A stretch of DNA of 64,000 bases from Tenggerimyces flavus (lineage in GTDB: Bacteria > Actinomycetota > Actinomycetes > Propionibacteriales > Actinopolymorphaceae). The notes beneath the pieces are model-generated. The model ran no database searches. It was given only the letters and a program-made list of their open reading frames with translations, and was not told the DNA's origin. Within the stretch, counting starts at the first letter, position 1. Each line of letters opens with the position of its first letter. The stretch lies in the NCBI RefSeq assembly GCF_016907715.1, contig NZ_JAFBCM010000001.1, forward strand, positions 2,790,001 through 2,854,000, given 5' to 3'. The translations under genes and the position numbers were made by a program. Below are positions 27,151 to 35,571 of this stretch, one piece after another.

Positions 27151-28167
27151 TTATTGACGTTTGGGTCTGCGGAAGGCCGCGATCGCCAGCGCGAGCGCGA
27201 TGACGAAGTGGCCGAGGGGGTTGAGGAACCAGGCGTTCTCGGGCGGCGTCGGCGGGCCGGCGAGCGTCGCGGGCTCGACGCCGCGAACCTCCTCGACCGC
27301 GCTGGAAGGCAGCGCGGTGATCCAGCCCGCGAGGTCGGTGATCCAGTCGTCGCCGGTGGGACTGTGGCCGGTGTCCGGGAGGACGCGTACGGTCGCCGGC
27401 GCGACGTTCGTCGTGAGCACACGGACCGCCGTGGCGACCGGGACGATCGCGTCGTCGGCGCCCCAGATCGCGTACGTGGGAACGCGAAGCTGCCGTAACG
27501 CGGGCTCGACGTCGAAGTCGAGGAAGTCGGCGACCGTCCGGCCCGATGCGAGGGCCGTCGCCGGAACGCGGCGCACGAACTCCGGCGCCCATGCCACCGA
27601 CCGGTCCGCCGTCCATGCCACCTGCTCGAGCGGCGTGACGAACGACGGGGACAGGAACGCCGCGAACGCGTATCTCTCCGGCTCGCGTTGCAGCGCGAGC
27701 GGCACGACCCAGCCACCCTCGCTGAACCCGAGCATGCCGAGCCGGTTCTTGTCGATGCCGGGCTGCGCGGCGAGCACGTCTGCCGCCTCGCGAGCGTTGT
27801 CGGCGAGCGCGGCGAAGTCGCGGCGGAAGAACGAGTAGTCGCGCTTGTCGTACGTGATCGCGGCAATTCCCTTGCGGGCAAGGGATTCGGCGAAGCCCAG
27901 TAGTTCGTCGCGATCCTTCGACCCGGCGCCGTGCACGAGAACGAGGGCGGGAACGTTGCTGGTGGTCATGGGTTTCACGACCCAGGCGTGCCCGTCGACG
28001 TCGATGCGTTCGATCTCGTAGGTGATGCTCTGGCGAGGGTTGAGCGGTTGCGGGTCGAGAGGCGCTTCGGCGACGCCCGGCCGCCAGCCCGGCGCGAACT
28101 GCGCGGCCACGACGAGCAGCGCGACGCTCGTTCCCACGAACACGAGCACCGCCCGCAGGAGTCTCAT
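27151..28167 (-). CDS. membrane-anchored alpha/beta hydrolase
   Basis: 338 aa. The N-terminal helix (about 4-22) acts as a signal anchor. Another hydrophobic stretch closes the C terminus (HFVIALALAIAAF). The alpha/beta-hydrolase core shows an oxyanion strand VLVHGAGSKD, the nucleophile elbow LGFSEGGW (Gly-x-Ser-x-Gly), an acid near WGADDAIVPV and the histidine in LPDTGHS. It is a serine esterase or peptidase of the DUF/dienelactone-hydrolase-like class acting at the membrane. The ATG overlaps the tetR stop (ATGA). Substrate unknown. The operon suggests induction by a small molecule sensed by the TetR protein. Confidence 0.85.
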   Translation of the reverse strand: MRLLRAVLVFVGTSVALLVVAAQFAPGWRPGVAEAPLDPQPLNPRQSITYEIERIDVDGHAWVVKPMTTSNVPALVLVHGAGSKDRDELLGFAESLARKGIAAITYDKRDYSFFRRDFAALADNAREAADVLAAQPGIDKNRLGMLGFSEGGWVVPLALQREPERYAFAAFLSPSFVTPLEQVAWTADRSVAWAPEFVRRVPATALASGRTVADFLDFDVEPALRQLRVPTYAIWGADDAIVPVATAVRVLTTNVAPATVRVLPDTGHSPTGDDWITDLAGWITALPSSAVEEVRGVEPATLAGPPTPPENAWFLNPLGHFVIALALAIAAFRRPKRQ

Positions 28168-28754
28168 GGCTGGTCCGGGTAGAGCATCGCGGCGCTCCTG
28201 CGCGCGATCGCGAGGATGTCGCCACGCGCGATGAGCGGGCGCAGCTCGGCCTTGTCCAGGTTGCCGGTCAGCGCGAGCGTCGCGATGCCGTGCACCAGCG
28301 ACCAGCTCGCGACGATCGCGGTGGCCGCGTCCTCGACCCGGCCCTCGTCGGACATCTGGTCGACGCCGGCGCGCAGCTCGCGGAACGAGGCCTCGCGAGC
28401 GGCGGCCAGGTCGGGATCGTTCTCGTCGAGCAGCGTGGGCGTGAACATCACCTGGAAGTGCGCCGGGTGGTCCAGAGCGAACTCCACGTACGCCACGCCC
28501 GCCTCGAGGAACCCGGCGCCCGCTTCGCGCAGCGTGGTCAGCTTGTCGCTGAGCAGCCGGAAGCCCTCGGCCGCGACGGCGTTGAGCACGCCCTCCCGGC
28601 TGCGGAAGTGGTGCAGGGGAGCGGTGTGGCTCACGCCGAGGTCGGCCGCGAGCGAGCGCAGGCTGAACCCGGTCGGCCCGTCGGTCGCGATGACCGCGAC
28701 GGCCCGCTCGAGGACGGCCTGGCGCAGGTTTCCGTGATGGTAGGCATCCGCCAT
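28164..28754 (-). CDS. TetR-family transcriptional regulator
   Basis: 196 aa from the ATG at 28754. A TTG at 28763 is in frame, but a -10 box ends 7 nt before the ATG, pointing to a leaderless message. The N-terminal HTH (FSLRSLAADLGVSHTAPLHHF, residues about 25-45) is typical. The C-terminal ligand domain contains SWSLVHGIATLAL, the WHG variant found in many actinobacterial TetR proteins. It should bind the inverted repeat overlapping its own promoter and so repress itself, the hydrolase and the membrane protein. The inducer is unknown. Confidence 0.92.
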   Translation of the reverse strand: MADAYHHGNLRQAVLERAVAVIATDGPTGFSLRSLAADLGVSHTAPLHHFRSREGVLNAVAAEGFRLLSDKLTTLREAGAGFLEAGVAYVEFALDHPAHFQVMFTPTLLDENDPDLAAAREASFRELRAGVDQMSDEGRVEDAATAIVASWSLVHGIATLALTGNLDKAELRPLIARGDILAIARRSAAMLYPDQP

Positions 28755-28761
28755 GCCTACC

Positions 28762-28790
28762 AAGTTACCACCGGTAAGTTACCAGTGTAA
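28762..28790 (-). promoter_or_regulatory. tetR promoter overlapped by its likely operator
   Basis: On the minus strand, TTACAC (-35), 17 nt, TAACTT (-10), then 7 nt to the ATG. TTACC-ACC-GGTAA (28765-28777), flanked by further GGTAAC/GTTACC half-sites, fills the spacer. Repressor binding here would block RNA polymerase directly. Confidence 0.6.
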
Positions 28791-28825
28791 AGATACGCTG
28801 TGTCATGGTCGCGCTGGCGCGCTCC

Positions 28826-28933
28826 GAGCCGGGTGCTTGAACGCGGCCCCTTCCCTCTGGCCGAAGGGCCACGTGGTCGTTCGGGTGCGGTTCGTACAGC
28901 CAGAGGGAAAGGACCGCGGCACCCGGCTACTCG
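28826..28933. repeat. very large hairpin at the 3' end of the LOG gene
   Basis: Outer arms GAGCCGGGTGC / GCACCCGGCTACTC and inner arms CGCGGCCCCTTCCCTCTGG / CCAGAGGGAAAGGACCGCG (few mismatches) enclose a 38-nt loop with its own CCACGTGG core. The right arm overlaps the stop codon of the LOG gene, so it probably ends that transcript. Confidence 0.75.
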
Positions 28934-29739
28934 GGCGGTTCCTCCGGCACGGGCTCGTCGACGATCGTGCCGCCGGCGCCGGCCTCCGACGCCTTGATGA
29001 TCGCGATCGCCTCGTCGATGTCGTCGGTGAGTTGGAGCAGCTCGAGGTCGGTCTCCTTGATCTTGCCCTCGGCGAGAACCGGTCCGCGGAGCCAGTCGAT
29101 CAGGCCGGACCAGTACGCCGTCCCCATCAACACGATCGGGAACGACGTGACCTTGCGCGTCTGCACCAAGGTGAGCGCCTCGAACAGCTCGTCGAACGTC
29201 CCGAACCCGCCGGGCAGAACGACGAATCCCTGTGCGTACTTGACGAACATCGTCTTGCGGGCGAAGAAGTAGCGGAAGTTGATGCCGATGTCGACCCAGG
29301 GGTTGAGGCCCTGCTCGAACGGCAGCTCGATGCCGAGACCGACCGAGACGCCGCCAGCCTCGCTCGCGCCCTTGTTGGCGGCCTCCATCGTGCCCGGCCC
29401 GCCACCGGTGACCACGGCGTAGCCGGCGCCGACCAGAGCGCGGCCGAGCTGCTCGGCGACCGCGTACGTGGGATCGTCCTTCCCGATCCGCGCGCTGCCG
29501 AACACGCTGATCGCCGGCCCGAGCTCGGCGAGCATGCCGAAGCCCTCGATGAACTCGGACTGGATACGCAGCACCCGCCAGGGGTCGGTGTGGACCCAGT
29601 CAGCAGGGCCGCGGCTGTCCAGGAGGCGCTGGTCGGTGGTGCTCGTCTGGACCTGTGCGCGCCGCATCAGGATCCGCCCACGCCGCTTCTGCGGCGGGCG
29701 GTCCGGGTGCACAGAGGGGTCCGGTTGTTGCTCGTACAT
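28927..29739 (-). CDS. LOG-family protein (TIGR00730-like)
   Basis: 270 aa. A Rossmann-like LOG domain (about residues 70-245) carries VTGGGPGTMEAANKG and PGGFGTFDELFE, the two phosphate-binding motifs that define the family. Family members act as cytokinin riboside 5'-monophosphate phosphoribohydrolases, releasing adenine-type bases from nucleotides. Older annotations call them lysine decarboxylases, wrongly. The N terminus (about 60 residues, basic and Pro-rich) is a longer tail than in minimal LOG proteins but is common in actinobacteria. The cellular role in non-plant-associated bacteria is not settled. Neighbours give no clue. Confidence 0.9.
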   Translation of the reverse strand: MYEQQPDPSVHPDRPPQKRRGRILMRRAQVQTSTTDQRLLDSRGPADWVHTDPWRVLRIQSEFIEGFGMLAELGPAISVFGSARIGKDDPTYAVAEQLGRALVGAGYAVVTGGGPGTMEAANKGASEAGGVSVGLGIELPFEQGLNPWVDIGINFRYFFARKTMFVKYAQGFVVLPGGFGTFDELFEALTLVQTRKVTSFPIVLMGTAYWSGLIDWLRGPVLAEGKIKETDLELLQLTDDIDEAIAIIKASEAGAGGTIVDEPVPEEPPE

Positions 29740-29818
29740 CCCCAGAGGCTAACGCGGTCCGCTTCGTGGGCAGGTGAACGTGACCTGACTGTGAGGTTCA
29801 GCGACGATGAAACTGGCC

Positions 29819-32677
29819 TCAGCTGTTGACGTGTGCGGGCAGTTGGGGGTCCGGCGAGGCGAGGATGGTCTCGATCTCGTCCGGCGCGATGAGGTGCAGG
29901 TCGCGCAGGATCGTCAACGACGAACGCCAGCAGGCCTTCGCCTCGTCGGGGTCGCCGAGCGCGTTGAGCGCCCGGCCGAGGTTCCAGAACGAGACGGACT
30001 CGCCGAGCTTGTCGCCCGCGTCGTCGTACACCAGCGTGGCTTGCAGATAGAGCGGCACTGCCCGCTTGGGATCGCCGGCCGCGAGGTGCGTCTCGGCGGT
30101 GTTCTCCAGCGCCATGCCCTCGCCGCGACGCTCGTCCAGCTGGCGGAAGATCGTCAGCGCCTGGTCGAAGTACTCCAGCGCGTCTGGGTACTGTCCGTTG
30201 CGGTTGGCCTCGCTGCCGAGCACGTTCAGCAGGTGGGCGACGCCGAACATATCCTGCTGGTTGCGACGAATCTGCAACGCACGTTGGAAGAACTGCTCCG
30301 CTGACACGCGATGGCCGCGACGTGCGTAGATCGAGCCGAGGCTGAACAGGATGTCGGCCTCGTGGTCGCGGTCGTCGACGCGCTGCCAGCCGGCCAACGC
30401 TCGTTCGAAGTGCCGCTCGGCGTCGTCGCGGCGGCCGGACAGCCTGTACGCGCGGCCCAGATCCCCGTGTGCCAAGGCGATCGTCGCCTCGTCGCCGCTC
30501 GCCTCGGCAGCGGGGAGAACGAGCTCGTGCACTCCCGCGAGCGCGTGCCAATGCCCGTGCATGCCCATCGAGGCGTTGAGCGCGGCGGCCATCCCGATCG
30601 CGATCATCGGCCCGTCGGGCGCGAACGTCATCGCCTGCCGCGTCACCGCGATCAGGTTGTCCTGCTCCGCCGCCAGCCAGTCGGCCGCGGCGACGCGGTC
30701 GCGGAACGTGCTGCCAGCATGCAGGAGCTCGTGGGGCGGTGTGCCGTACTCCGTGCGCGGCGCGCTGTCGTAGATGAGCGTGGTCATCGCGTTGCGCGCG
30801 CTCGCCAGGTAGTAGTGCAGCGCGCGCCGGATCGCGGTCTCGCGGTCGAGCTCGTCGACGTCTCGGGTGAGCAGCTCGCGCGCGTGCAGGCGAACGAGGT
30901 CGTGCATCGCGTACTTGCCGGCGCCAAGGGGCTGGACGAGCTGCGCCCGCACGAGCGGGTCGATCGCCGCCGCCGCGTGGTGCGGGCTGCCGTCGGCGAG
31001 CGCGGCCGCCACGGGCGCGGCGAAGTCGGCGGTGTCGAGCAGCCCCAGCAGCTCGAACAGCCTCGCCGGATCGATGTCGCCGCGGACGGAGTCGGCGCGG
31101 AGCTGGTCGAGGCTGAGCGCGAAGCTGCTTCGGACGGCGAGGTCGGCGTGCTGGAGCTCGTCAAGACGGCCTTGCGCATTGGCGAGGCGGTCGGCGAACG
31201 TCGCCAACGTCCAGTCGGTGCGGGTCGCGAGCCTCGCGCCGGCGATGCGGATCGCGAGCGGGAGCAGGCCGCAGCGGCGCACGATGTGAAGGGCCTCGCC
31301 GGGCTCGGCGTCGACGCGTTCGCTCCCGACCAGGCTGGCCAGCAGCTCGATCCCGTCCGGCTCGGTGAGCGTGTCGAGGTGGAGGTGGCCGACGCCGTCG
31401 ACGGTGGACATCACGTCGCGGCTGGTGATGAGGACGGCGCAGGTCGATCCGCCGGGCAGCAGCGGCCGTACCTGGGCCGCGTCGTACGCGTCGTCGAGCA
31501 CGACGAGCAGGCGCCGCGCGGACGTGAGCGAGCGGTAGCGCGCGGTCGCCTCGTCGAGGTCGGACGGGACGTCGTTGCTCCCGAGCGCGCGCAGGAACCT
31601 GCTCAGCACGGCCTGCGGGGACAGCGGCGCGACGCCCGGCGTCGCGCCGCGCAGGTTGATGTAGAGCTGGCCGTGAGGGAACTCCGGGGCGACCGCGTGG
31701 GCGACGCGGATCGCGAGCGCGGACTTGCCGACGCCGCCGGTGCCGTCGATGGCCGCGATCGGAGTGGCGCCGCGAGCCGCGTTCGTCAGGTACGTGTGCA
31801 GGCGGGCAGCCTCGCCCGCGCGGCCGCTGAACGTGGCGATGTCAGTCGGGAGCTCGGCGGGCATCGTGGGCTTGGCCTCGACCCTGGCCGGCGGCGGCTG
31901 TTGCTGGGCGGGCGCCGACGCGCCGTCGGTCCAGGCGAGCGCGGGATCCTCGCGTACGACGGCCTGCTCGAGGTTGCGCAGCTCCCGGCCGGGCTCCTGG
32001 GCCAGCTCCCGCTGCAGGATCACGCGGCCCTGCCGGTAGGCCTGCAGCGCCTCGGCCTGGCGGCCGGAACGGAACAGCGCGAGCATGAGCTGGGCCCGGA
32101 ACCGTTCGCTGAGTGGGTGCTCGTTGACGAGCTGGGTGAGCTCGGGAATCACCTTGGTGTGTTGGCCGAGAGCGAGCTCGGCGTCGATCGCGGCCTCGAT
32201 CGCGGCGAGGCGCTGGCTGGTGAGGCGCGCGGCCACCTCGCGCAGCTGGTCGACGCTGTCGAGCCCGGCGAGCGGCTCGCCCCGCCAGAGGTCGAGCGCC
32301 TTGCGCATGAGCTCGGCAGCCTTGGTGGAGTCGCCGCCCTGAGCGGCGAGCTGGCCGTCGGTGAGCAGTGCGTCGAACCGGTCGGCGTCGTACTCGTTCG
32401 GGCCGACGACGAGCGTGTACGTCCCGTGCACGTGGGCGATCCGGGTCTCGTCCAGGAGCGCGCGGCGGAGCTGGTAGACGTACACGTGCAGGCTGCTGCG
32501 GGCGGACTTCGGGTCGCGGTCGGGCCAGAGCATCGCGATCAGCTGGTCGACCGCGAGCGTGTGTTGGTCGGCGGACAGCAGGCATGCCAACAGCTGGCGG
32601 CGTTTCAGTCCGGTCAACCGGACCGAGCTGCCGTCGTCAGCATCGACCTCCAGTGGGCCGAGCAACCGAAACCGCAC
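29819..32677 (-). CDS. SARP-family regulator with NB-ARC ATPase and TPR domains (AfsR-like)
   Basis: 952 aa from the GTG at 32677 (VRFRLLGPLEV). Domains: OmpR-like winged helix (residues 1-95: LTGLKRRQLLACLL ... SARSSLHVYVYQLRR), bacterial transcriptional activation domain (about 100-245), NB-ARC ATPase with P-loop GTGGVGKSALA (about 308-318) and DDAYDAAQVRPLL, then TPR repeats (about 650-940). This is the AfsR architecture. Such proteins activate secondary-metabolite or developmental genes, often under Ser/Thr kinase control. No biosynthetic cluster is nearby. GGGGGTGG precedes the start. The frame is open far upstream on the minus strand, but that part is antisense to the DUF2785 gene and is not coding. 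Confidence 0.93.
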   Translation of the reverse strand: MRFRLLGPLEVDADDGSSVRLTGLKRRQLLACLLSADQHTLAVDQLIAMLWPDRDPKSARSSLHVYVYQLRRALLDETRIAHVHGTYTLVVGPNEYDADRFDALLTDGQLAAQGGDSTKAAELMRKALDLWRGEPLAGLDSVDQLREVAARLTSQRLAAIEAAIDAELALGQHTKVIPELTQLVNEHPLSERFRAQLMLALFRSGRQAEALQAYRQGRVILQRELAQEPGRELRNLEQAVVREDPALAWTDGASAPAQQQPPPARVEAKPTMPAELPTDIATFSGRAGEAARLHTYLTNAARGATPIAAIDGTGGVGKSALAIRVAHAVAPEFPHGQLYINLRGATPGVAPLSPQAVLSRFLRALGSNDVPSDLDEATARYRSLTSARRLLVVLDDAYDAAQVRPLLPGGSTCAVLITSRDVMSTVDGVGHLHLDTLTEPDGIELLASLVGSERVDAEPGEALHIVRRCGLLPLAIRIAGARLATRTDWTLATFADRLANAQGRLDELQHADLAVRSSFALSLDQLRADSVRGDIDPARLFELLGLLDTADFAAPVAAALADGSPHHAAAAIDPLVRAQLVQPLGAGKYAMHDLVRLHARELLTRDVDELDRETAIRRALHYYLASARNAMTTLIYDSAPRTEYGTPPHELLHAGSTFRDRVAAADWLAAEQDNLIAVTRQAMTFAPDGPMIAIGMAAALNASMGMHGHWHALAGVHELVLPAAEASGDEATIALAHGDLGRAYRLSGRRDDAERHFERALAGWQRVDDRDHEADILFSLGSIYARRGHRVSAEQFFQRALQIRRNQQDMFGVAHLLNVLGSEANRNGQYPDALEYFDQALTIFRQLDERRGEGMALENTAETHLAAGDPKRAVPLYLQATLVYDDAGDKLGESVSFWNLGRALNALGDPDEAKACWRSSLTILRDLHLIAPDEIETILASPDPQLPAHVNS

Positions 32678-32803
32678 GAGACCACCCCCGGGCGAGCACT
32701 TGATCGCGAGGATAGCCGTCAGGAGGGCTTGCACTGAGTGGTCGAGCGCTGGCTTGTGGACAGTAAAGGATTTCCTGCCGGAGTTGGCTGTCTTTGGGAT
32801 GAC

Positions 32804-32809
32804 TAGGGT
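32804..32809 (+). promoter_or_regulatory. candidate -10 box for leaderless DUF2785 mRNA
   Basis: TAGGGT ends 6 nt before the ATG at 32816. The 138-bp gap to the divergent SARP gene shows no other clear site. Confidence 0.4.
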
Positions 32810-32815
32810 GTGCGG

Positions 32816-33610
32816 ATGGTCGACTGGAGGGCCGTCGCGGCCGCGGACTACGCCGTTCCCGAGAACGAGGATCTGCCGTCGCTCGTCGACGAGCTGGCGC
32901 GGATGCTGACGTCGGACGATCCGGTCGTACGCGACGAGCTGGGCTACTCGATTCTGGCGACCTGGATCGCCCGCGACGTGCTGCCGCCGGCCGAGCTCGA
33001 TCTGCTCGGCGACCAGATGGCCAAGCGGTTCACGGCCGACGAGATCCAGGCGCGGACGTTTGCCCCGCTGATCCTCGACTCGGTGGTTTCGAAGGGGCGC
33101 TTCAGCCAGGCCTGGTTCGACGCGTTCGCGGCCTGGTACCCGAACGAGGACGACCTGCGCGGCTTCGATCCCCGGCTCGGCTGGCTGCACGCCGTCGCCC
33201 ATGGCGCGGACCTGTTGGGCGCGTTCGGACGGTGTCCGCAGGTGCGCCCCGAGCTGGTGCTGTCCGTCGCCTCCGAGCGGCTGACGAGGCCGGCGGCCGA
33301 GGTGTGGCGCGACCACGAGGACGACCGGCTGGGGTACGCGATCGCGCTCACCCTGACGCGGCGGGAGCTGACCGAGTGGACGGCGGTGCGGTGGTTGGAC
33401 GCCGTCGCCGACAGCTGGGCTCGCCGAGGACACGGCCCACCGCCGGCCGAGGTCAGCAACGCGGCGCACACGCTGCGGATGGTCTACATCCTCGCGACGA
33501 CGGGCGTCCGGCCGAGCGGGGAGAAGACGCCTGTCCTGCTGAGCCACGAGGCGACCGTGCGCCACCGCCTGCTCGACGTGCTGCACGCGGTGAGCCCGTA
33601 CATGTGGTGA
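32816..33610 (+). CDS. DUF2785 family protein
   Basis: 264 aa, soluble and rich in helices. The pattern of the family is seen: MLTSDDPVVRDELGYSILATW near the N terminus, LGWLHAVAHGADLLGAF in the middle, and LLDVLHAVSPYMW at the end. The GWLHAVAHGAD segment, with two histidines and an aspartate, is its best conserved part. DUF2785 proteins have no established function. The ATG at 32816 is chosen over the GTG two codons earlier because of the promoter spacing. It is divergent from the SARP regulator and convergent with the enoyl-CoA hydratase gene, so it is a stand-alone gene. Confidence 0.82.
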   Translation: MVDWRAVAAADYAVPENEDLPSLVDELARMLTSDDPVVRDELGYSILATWIARDVLPPAELDLLGDQMAKRFTADEIQARTFAPLILDSVVSKGRFSQAWFDAFAAWYPNEDDLRGFDPRLGWLHAVAHGADLLGAFGRCPQVRPELVLSVASERLTRPAAEVWRDHEDDRLGYAIALTLTRRELTEWTAVRWLDAVADSWARRGHGPPPAEVSNAAHTLRMVYILATTGVRPSGEKTPVLLSHEATVRHRLLDVLHAVSPYMW

Positions 33611-33617
33611 GCGCTCG

Positions 33618-34406
33618 TCAGTGCCCGGTGAACGTCGGCTGCTGCTTGGCCACGAACGCGGCGACGGAGTTGCGGTGGTCGTCGGTCGACCCGGTGGCGC
33701 GCATCATGTCGGCCTCGAAGGCGAGCGACTCGTCCAGGCTGTGGTTCGCGGAGTATGCGAGCGACAGCCGGATCGCGGCGTACGCGGCGGTCGGGCCGGC
33801 GGCGAGCGTCCTGGCCAGCGAGGCGGCGGCCTGGGCGAGGCCGGCGGCGGGGACGACCTCGGTGGCGAGTCCGAGCGTCAGGGCCTCCTCGGCCGAGACG
33901 GTCCGCGGCCGGAGCAGCAGCTCGATGGCGCGCGCGTGGCCGATCAGGCGGGGCAGCGTCCATGACGAGCCGGTGTCACAGGACAGACCGACGCCGGCGA
34001 ACGCGAGGTTGAAGCCCGCGGTGTCGGCCAGCAGCCGGAAGTCGCAGGCGAACGCCATGCTCGCGCCCGCGCCCGCGGCGATCCCGTTCACCGCGGCGAT
34101 CACCGGCTTCGGCATGGTCGCGAGGCCCTGCGCGATCGGGTTGTAGTGCGCCGGAACGGTGCCCCACAGCTCCTCCGGCGCCTTGTCCTGCAGCGCGGCC
34201 GCGTGCTCGCGGAGGTCCTGGCCGACGCAGAACGCCGGCCCGTTCCCGGTCAGCACCACACAGCGCACGCCCTCGTCGGTCGCCGCGTCCCGGATCGCGT
34301 CGCGCAGCGCCTCCTTGAGGAACAGGTCCATCGCGTTCCGCGCCTCGGGCCGGTTCAGCGTGATGGTCGCGACCTGGTCCTTGACCTCGTACGTGACAGG
34401 CGACAT
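33618..34406 (-). CDS. enoyl-CoA hydratase/isomerase family protein (PaaG-like)
   Basis: 262 aa from the ATG at 34404-34406, preceded by GGAGGATC. It has the crotonase fold: substrate pocket VGQDLREHAAAL, oxyanion-hole segment NGIAAGAGASMAFACDFRL. At the usual second glutamate the sequence is GLSCDTGSSWTLPRLIG, an aspartate in a context like PaaG (ring-epoxide isomerase of phenylacetate breakdown) rather than a plain hydratase. No other paa gene is in the window. It acts on acyl-CoA esters in the cytosol. It may be an isomerase of fatty or aromatic acyl-CoA. The frame continues upstream without a start signal. It is separated from RidA by 188 bp with a hairpin. Confidence 0.85.
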   Translation of the reverse strand: MSPVTYEVKDQVATITLNRPEARNAMDLFLKEALRDAIRDAATDEGVRCVVLTGNGPAFCVGQDLREHAAALQDKAPEELWGTVPAHYNPIAQGLATMPKPVIAAVNGIAAGAGASMAFACDFRLLADTAGFNLAFAGVGLSCDTGSSWTLPRLIGHARAIELLLRPRTVSAEEALTLGLATEVVPAAGLAQAAASLARTLAAGPTAAYAAIRLSLAYSANHSLDESLAFEADMMRATGSTDDHRNSVAAFVAKQQPTFTGH

Positions 34407-34568
34407 TTGATCCTCCGCTTGTTCGACAACGCACACCATCACGCTCGGCGGTTTCGGCTTCCGGGGGCCGAGGACGATCCGCCCGGCCGAAGGCCCCATC
34501 CGATCGCCGCAGGTCCACCCGGAGCCGCCGAGCACTGCGACCCGAAGCGTGGGAGGCCGGCCACGGCC

Positions 34569-34585
34569 GACCGCTGCGAGCGGTC
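34569..34585 (-). terminator. short hairpin after the RidA gene
   Basis: GACCGCT-GCG-AGCGGTC lies 10 bp beyond the stop of the minus-strand RidA gene. There is no T-run, so it is a weak terminator candidate. The remainder of the 188-bp gap to the enoyl-CoA hydratase start is unremarkable. Confidence 0.4.
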
Positions 34586-34594
34586 GCCATGAGC

Positions 34595-34990
34595 CTAGTC
34601 GTGGAGGAGGGTGTCGAGGACGGCTTCGGCCTCGATCTCGACCAGCCAGCGCTCGTCGATCAGCTGGCTGACCACGATCATGCTGGTCACCGGCCGGATG
34701 TCCTTGAACACCTCGCCGTGGGTCCGCCCGACGATGTCGGAGATGGCCGGGTCGGTGATGTACATGCGCGTACGGACGACGTGCTCCGGTCCGGCTTCCA
34801 CCTCCGCCAGCGCCGCCAGGATGATGTCGAAGCAGCGCTTCGCCTGGACGGCTGGGTCGGGGTCGACGTGCCCGTCCGGCCAGATCGGAGCCGTGCCGGA
34901 GACCAGCACGCGGTCGCCGACGGTGATGGCGCGGCTGTAGCCGTACGTTTCCTCGTACGGTGCGCCCGATGCCACTCGCTGCCGTGTCAT
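34595..34990 (-). CDS. RidA/YjgF-family protein
   Basis: 131 aa, the standard size. Family features are YGYSRAITVGDRVLVSGTAPI in strand 1-2 and the ligand-binding arginine in VVRTRMYIT, with E-IEAEAVL near the end. RidA proteins deaminate reactive enamine/imine intermediates from PLP enzymes. Subgroups have other deaminase roles, and this one resembles the Rid members with a YxYS start. AAAGGAGAAGTG precedes the ATG. Its ATG overlaps the stop of tag (TGATG), so it is the last gene of the DivIVA-SRPBCC-tag-RidA operon. Confidence 0.9.
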   Translation of the reverse strand: MTRQRVASGAPYEETYGYSRAITVGDRVLVSGTAPIWPDGHVDPDPAVQAKRCFDIILAALAEVEAGPEHVVRTRMYITDPAISDIVGRTHGEVFKDIRPVTSMIVVSQLIDERWLVEIEAEAVLDTLLHD

Positions 34991-35571
34991 CACTTCTCCT
35001 TTCGCCGTGCGTGACAGTCGACGAGGTGGTCGTCGACCAGGCCGGCCGCCTGCATGAGCGCGTACGCCGTCGTCGGACCGACGAACGCGAAGCCGCGCCG
35101 CTTGAGCTCCTTCGCCATCGCCTTGGACTCGTCGGTCAGCGGCGGCACGTCGCCCAGCGTCTTCGGTGCCGGCCGCCCCTTCGGGTCGGGGGCGAACGAC
35201 CAGAGCAGCTTGGCGAGTCCGCCCTCGAGCGCCAGCGCCGCGTTCGCGTTCCGGATCGCCGCCTCGATCTTCGCGCGGTTGCGCACGATCGCCGCGTCGG
35301 CGAGCAGCCGCTCGACGTCCTTCGGCCCGTACGCGGCGACAGTCTCCAGCTCGAAGCCGTCGAACGCCTTCCGGAAGCCCTCGCGCTTGCGCAGGATCGT
35401 CAACCAGGACAGGCCGGACTGGAACGCCTCGAGCGTCATGCGCTCGTACAGACCCTTGTCCGTACGGATCCGCTTGCCCCACTCCTTGTCGTGGTACGCG
35501 ATGTACTCCGGCGCCGACATGCCCCACGGGCAGCGCAGCTTGCCGTCCGGACCCGCGACGGCGCCGCTCAC
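34990..35571 (-). CDS. tag: DNA-3-methyladenine glycosylase I
   Basis: 193 aa from a GTG that overlaps the stop of the SRPBCC gene (GTGA). It removes 3-methyladenine from alkylated DNA. The zinc-snap ligands are all visible: Cys in RCPWG, His in YHDKEWG, and His/Cys in DDHLVDCHARR near the C terminus. The base-binding region (MTLEAFQSGLSWLTILRKRE) and GPTTAYALMQAAGLV are family-typical. The same gene follows folP2-linked genes in mycobacteria (Rv1210). A longer frame to 35805 is antisense read-through of the next gene and is rejected. Confidence 0.95.
   Translation of the reverse strand: MSGAVAGPDGKLRCPWGMSAPEYIAYHDKEWGKRIRTDKGLYERMTLEAFQSGLSWLTILRKREGFRKAFDGFELETVAAYGPKDVERLLADAAIVRNRAKIEAAIRNANAALALEGGLAKLLWSFAPDPKGRPAPKTLGDVPPLTDESKAMAKELKRRGFAFVGPTTAYALMQAAGLVDDHLVDCHARRKEK

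Noticed and set aside
30311-32737. 808-codon plus-strand open frame opposite the SARP gene
   Set aside because: Composition is that of an antisense shadow. The SARP-NB-ARC-TPR motifs on the minus strand are clear.
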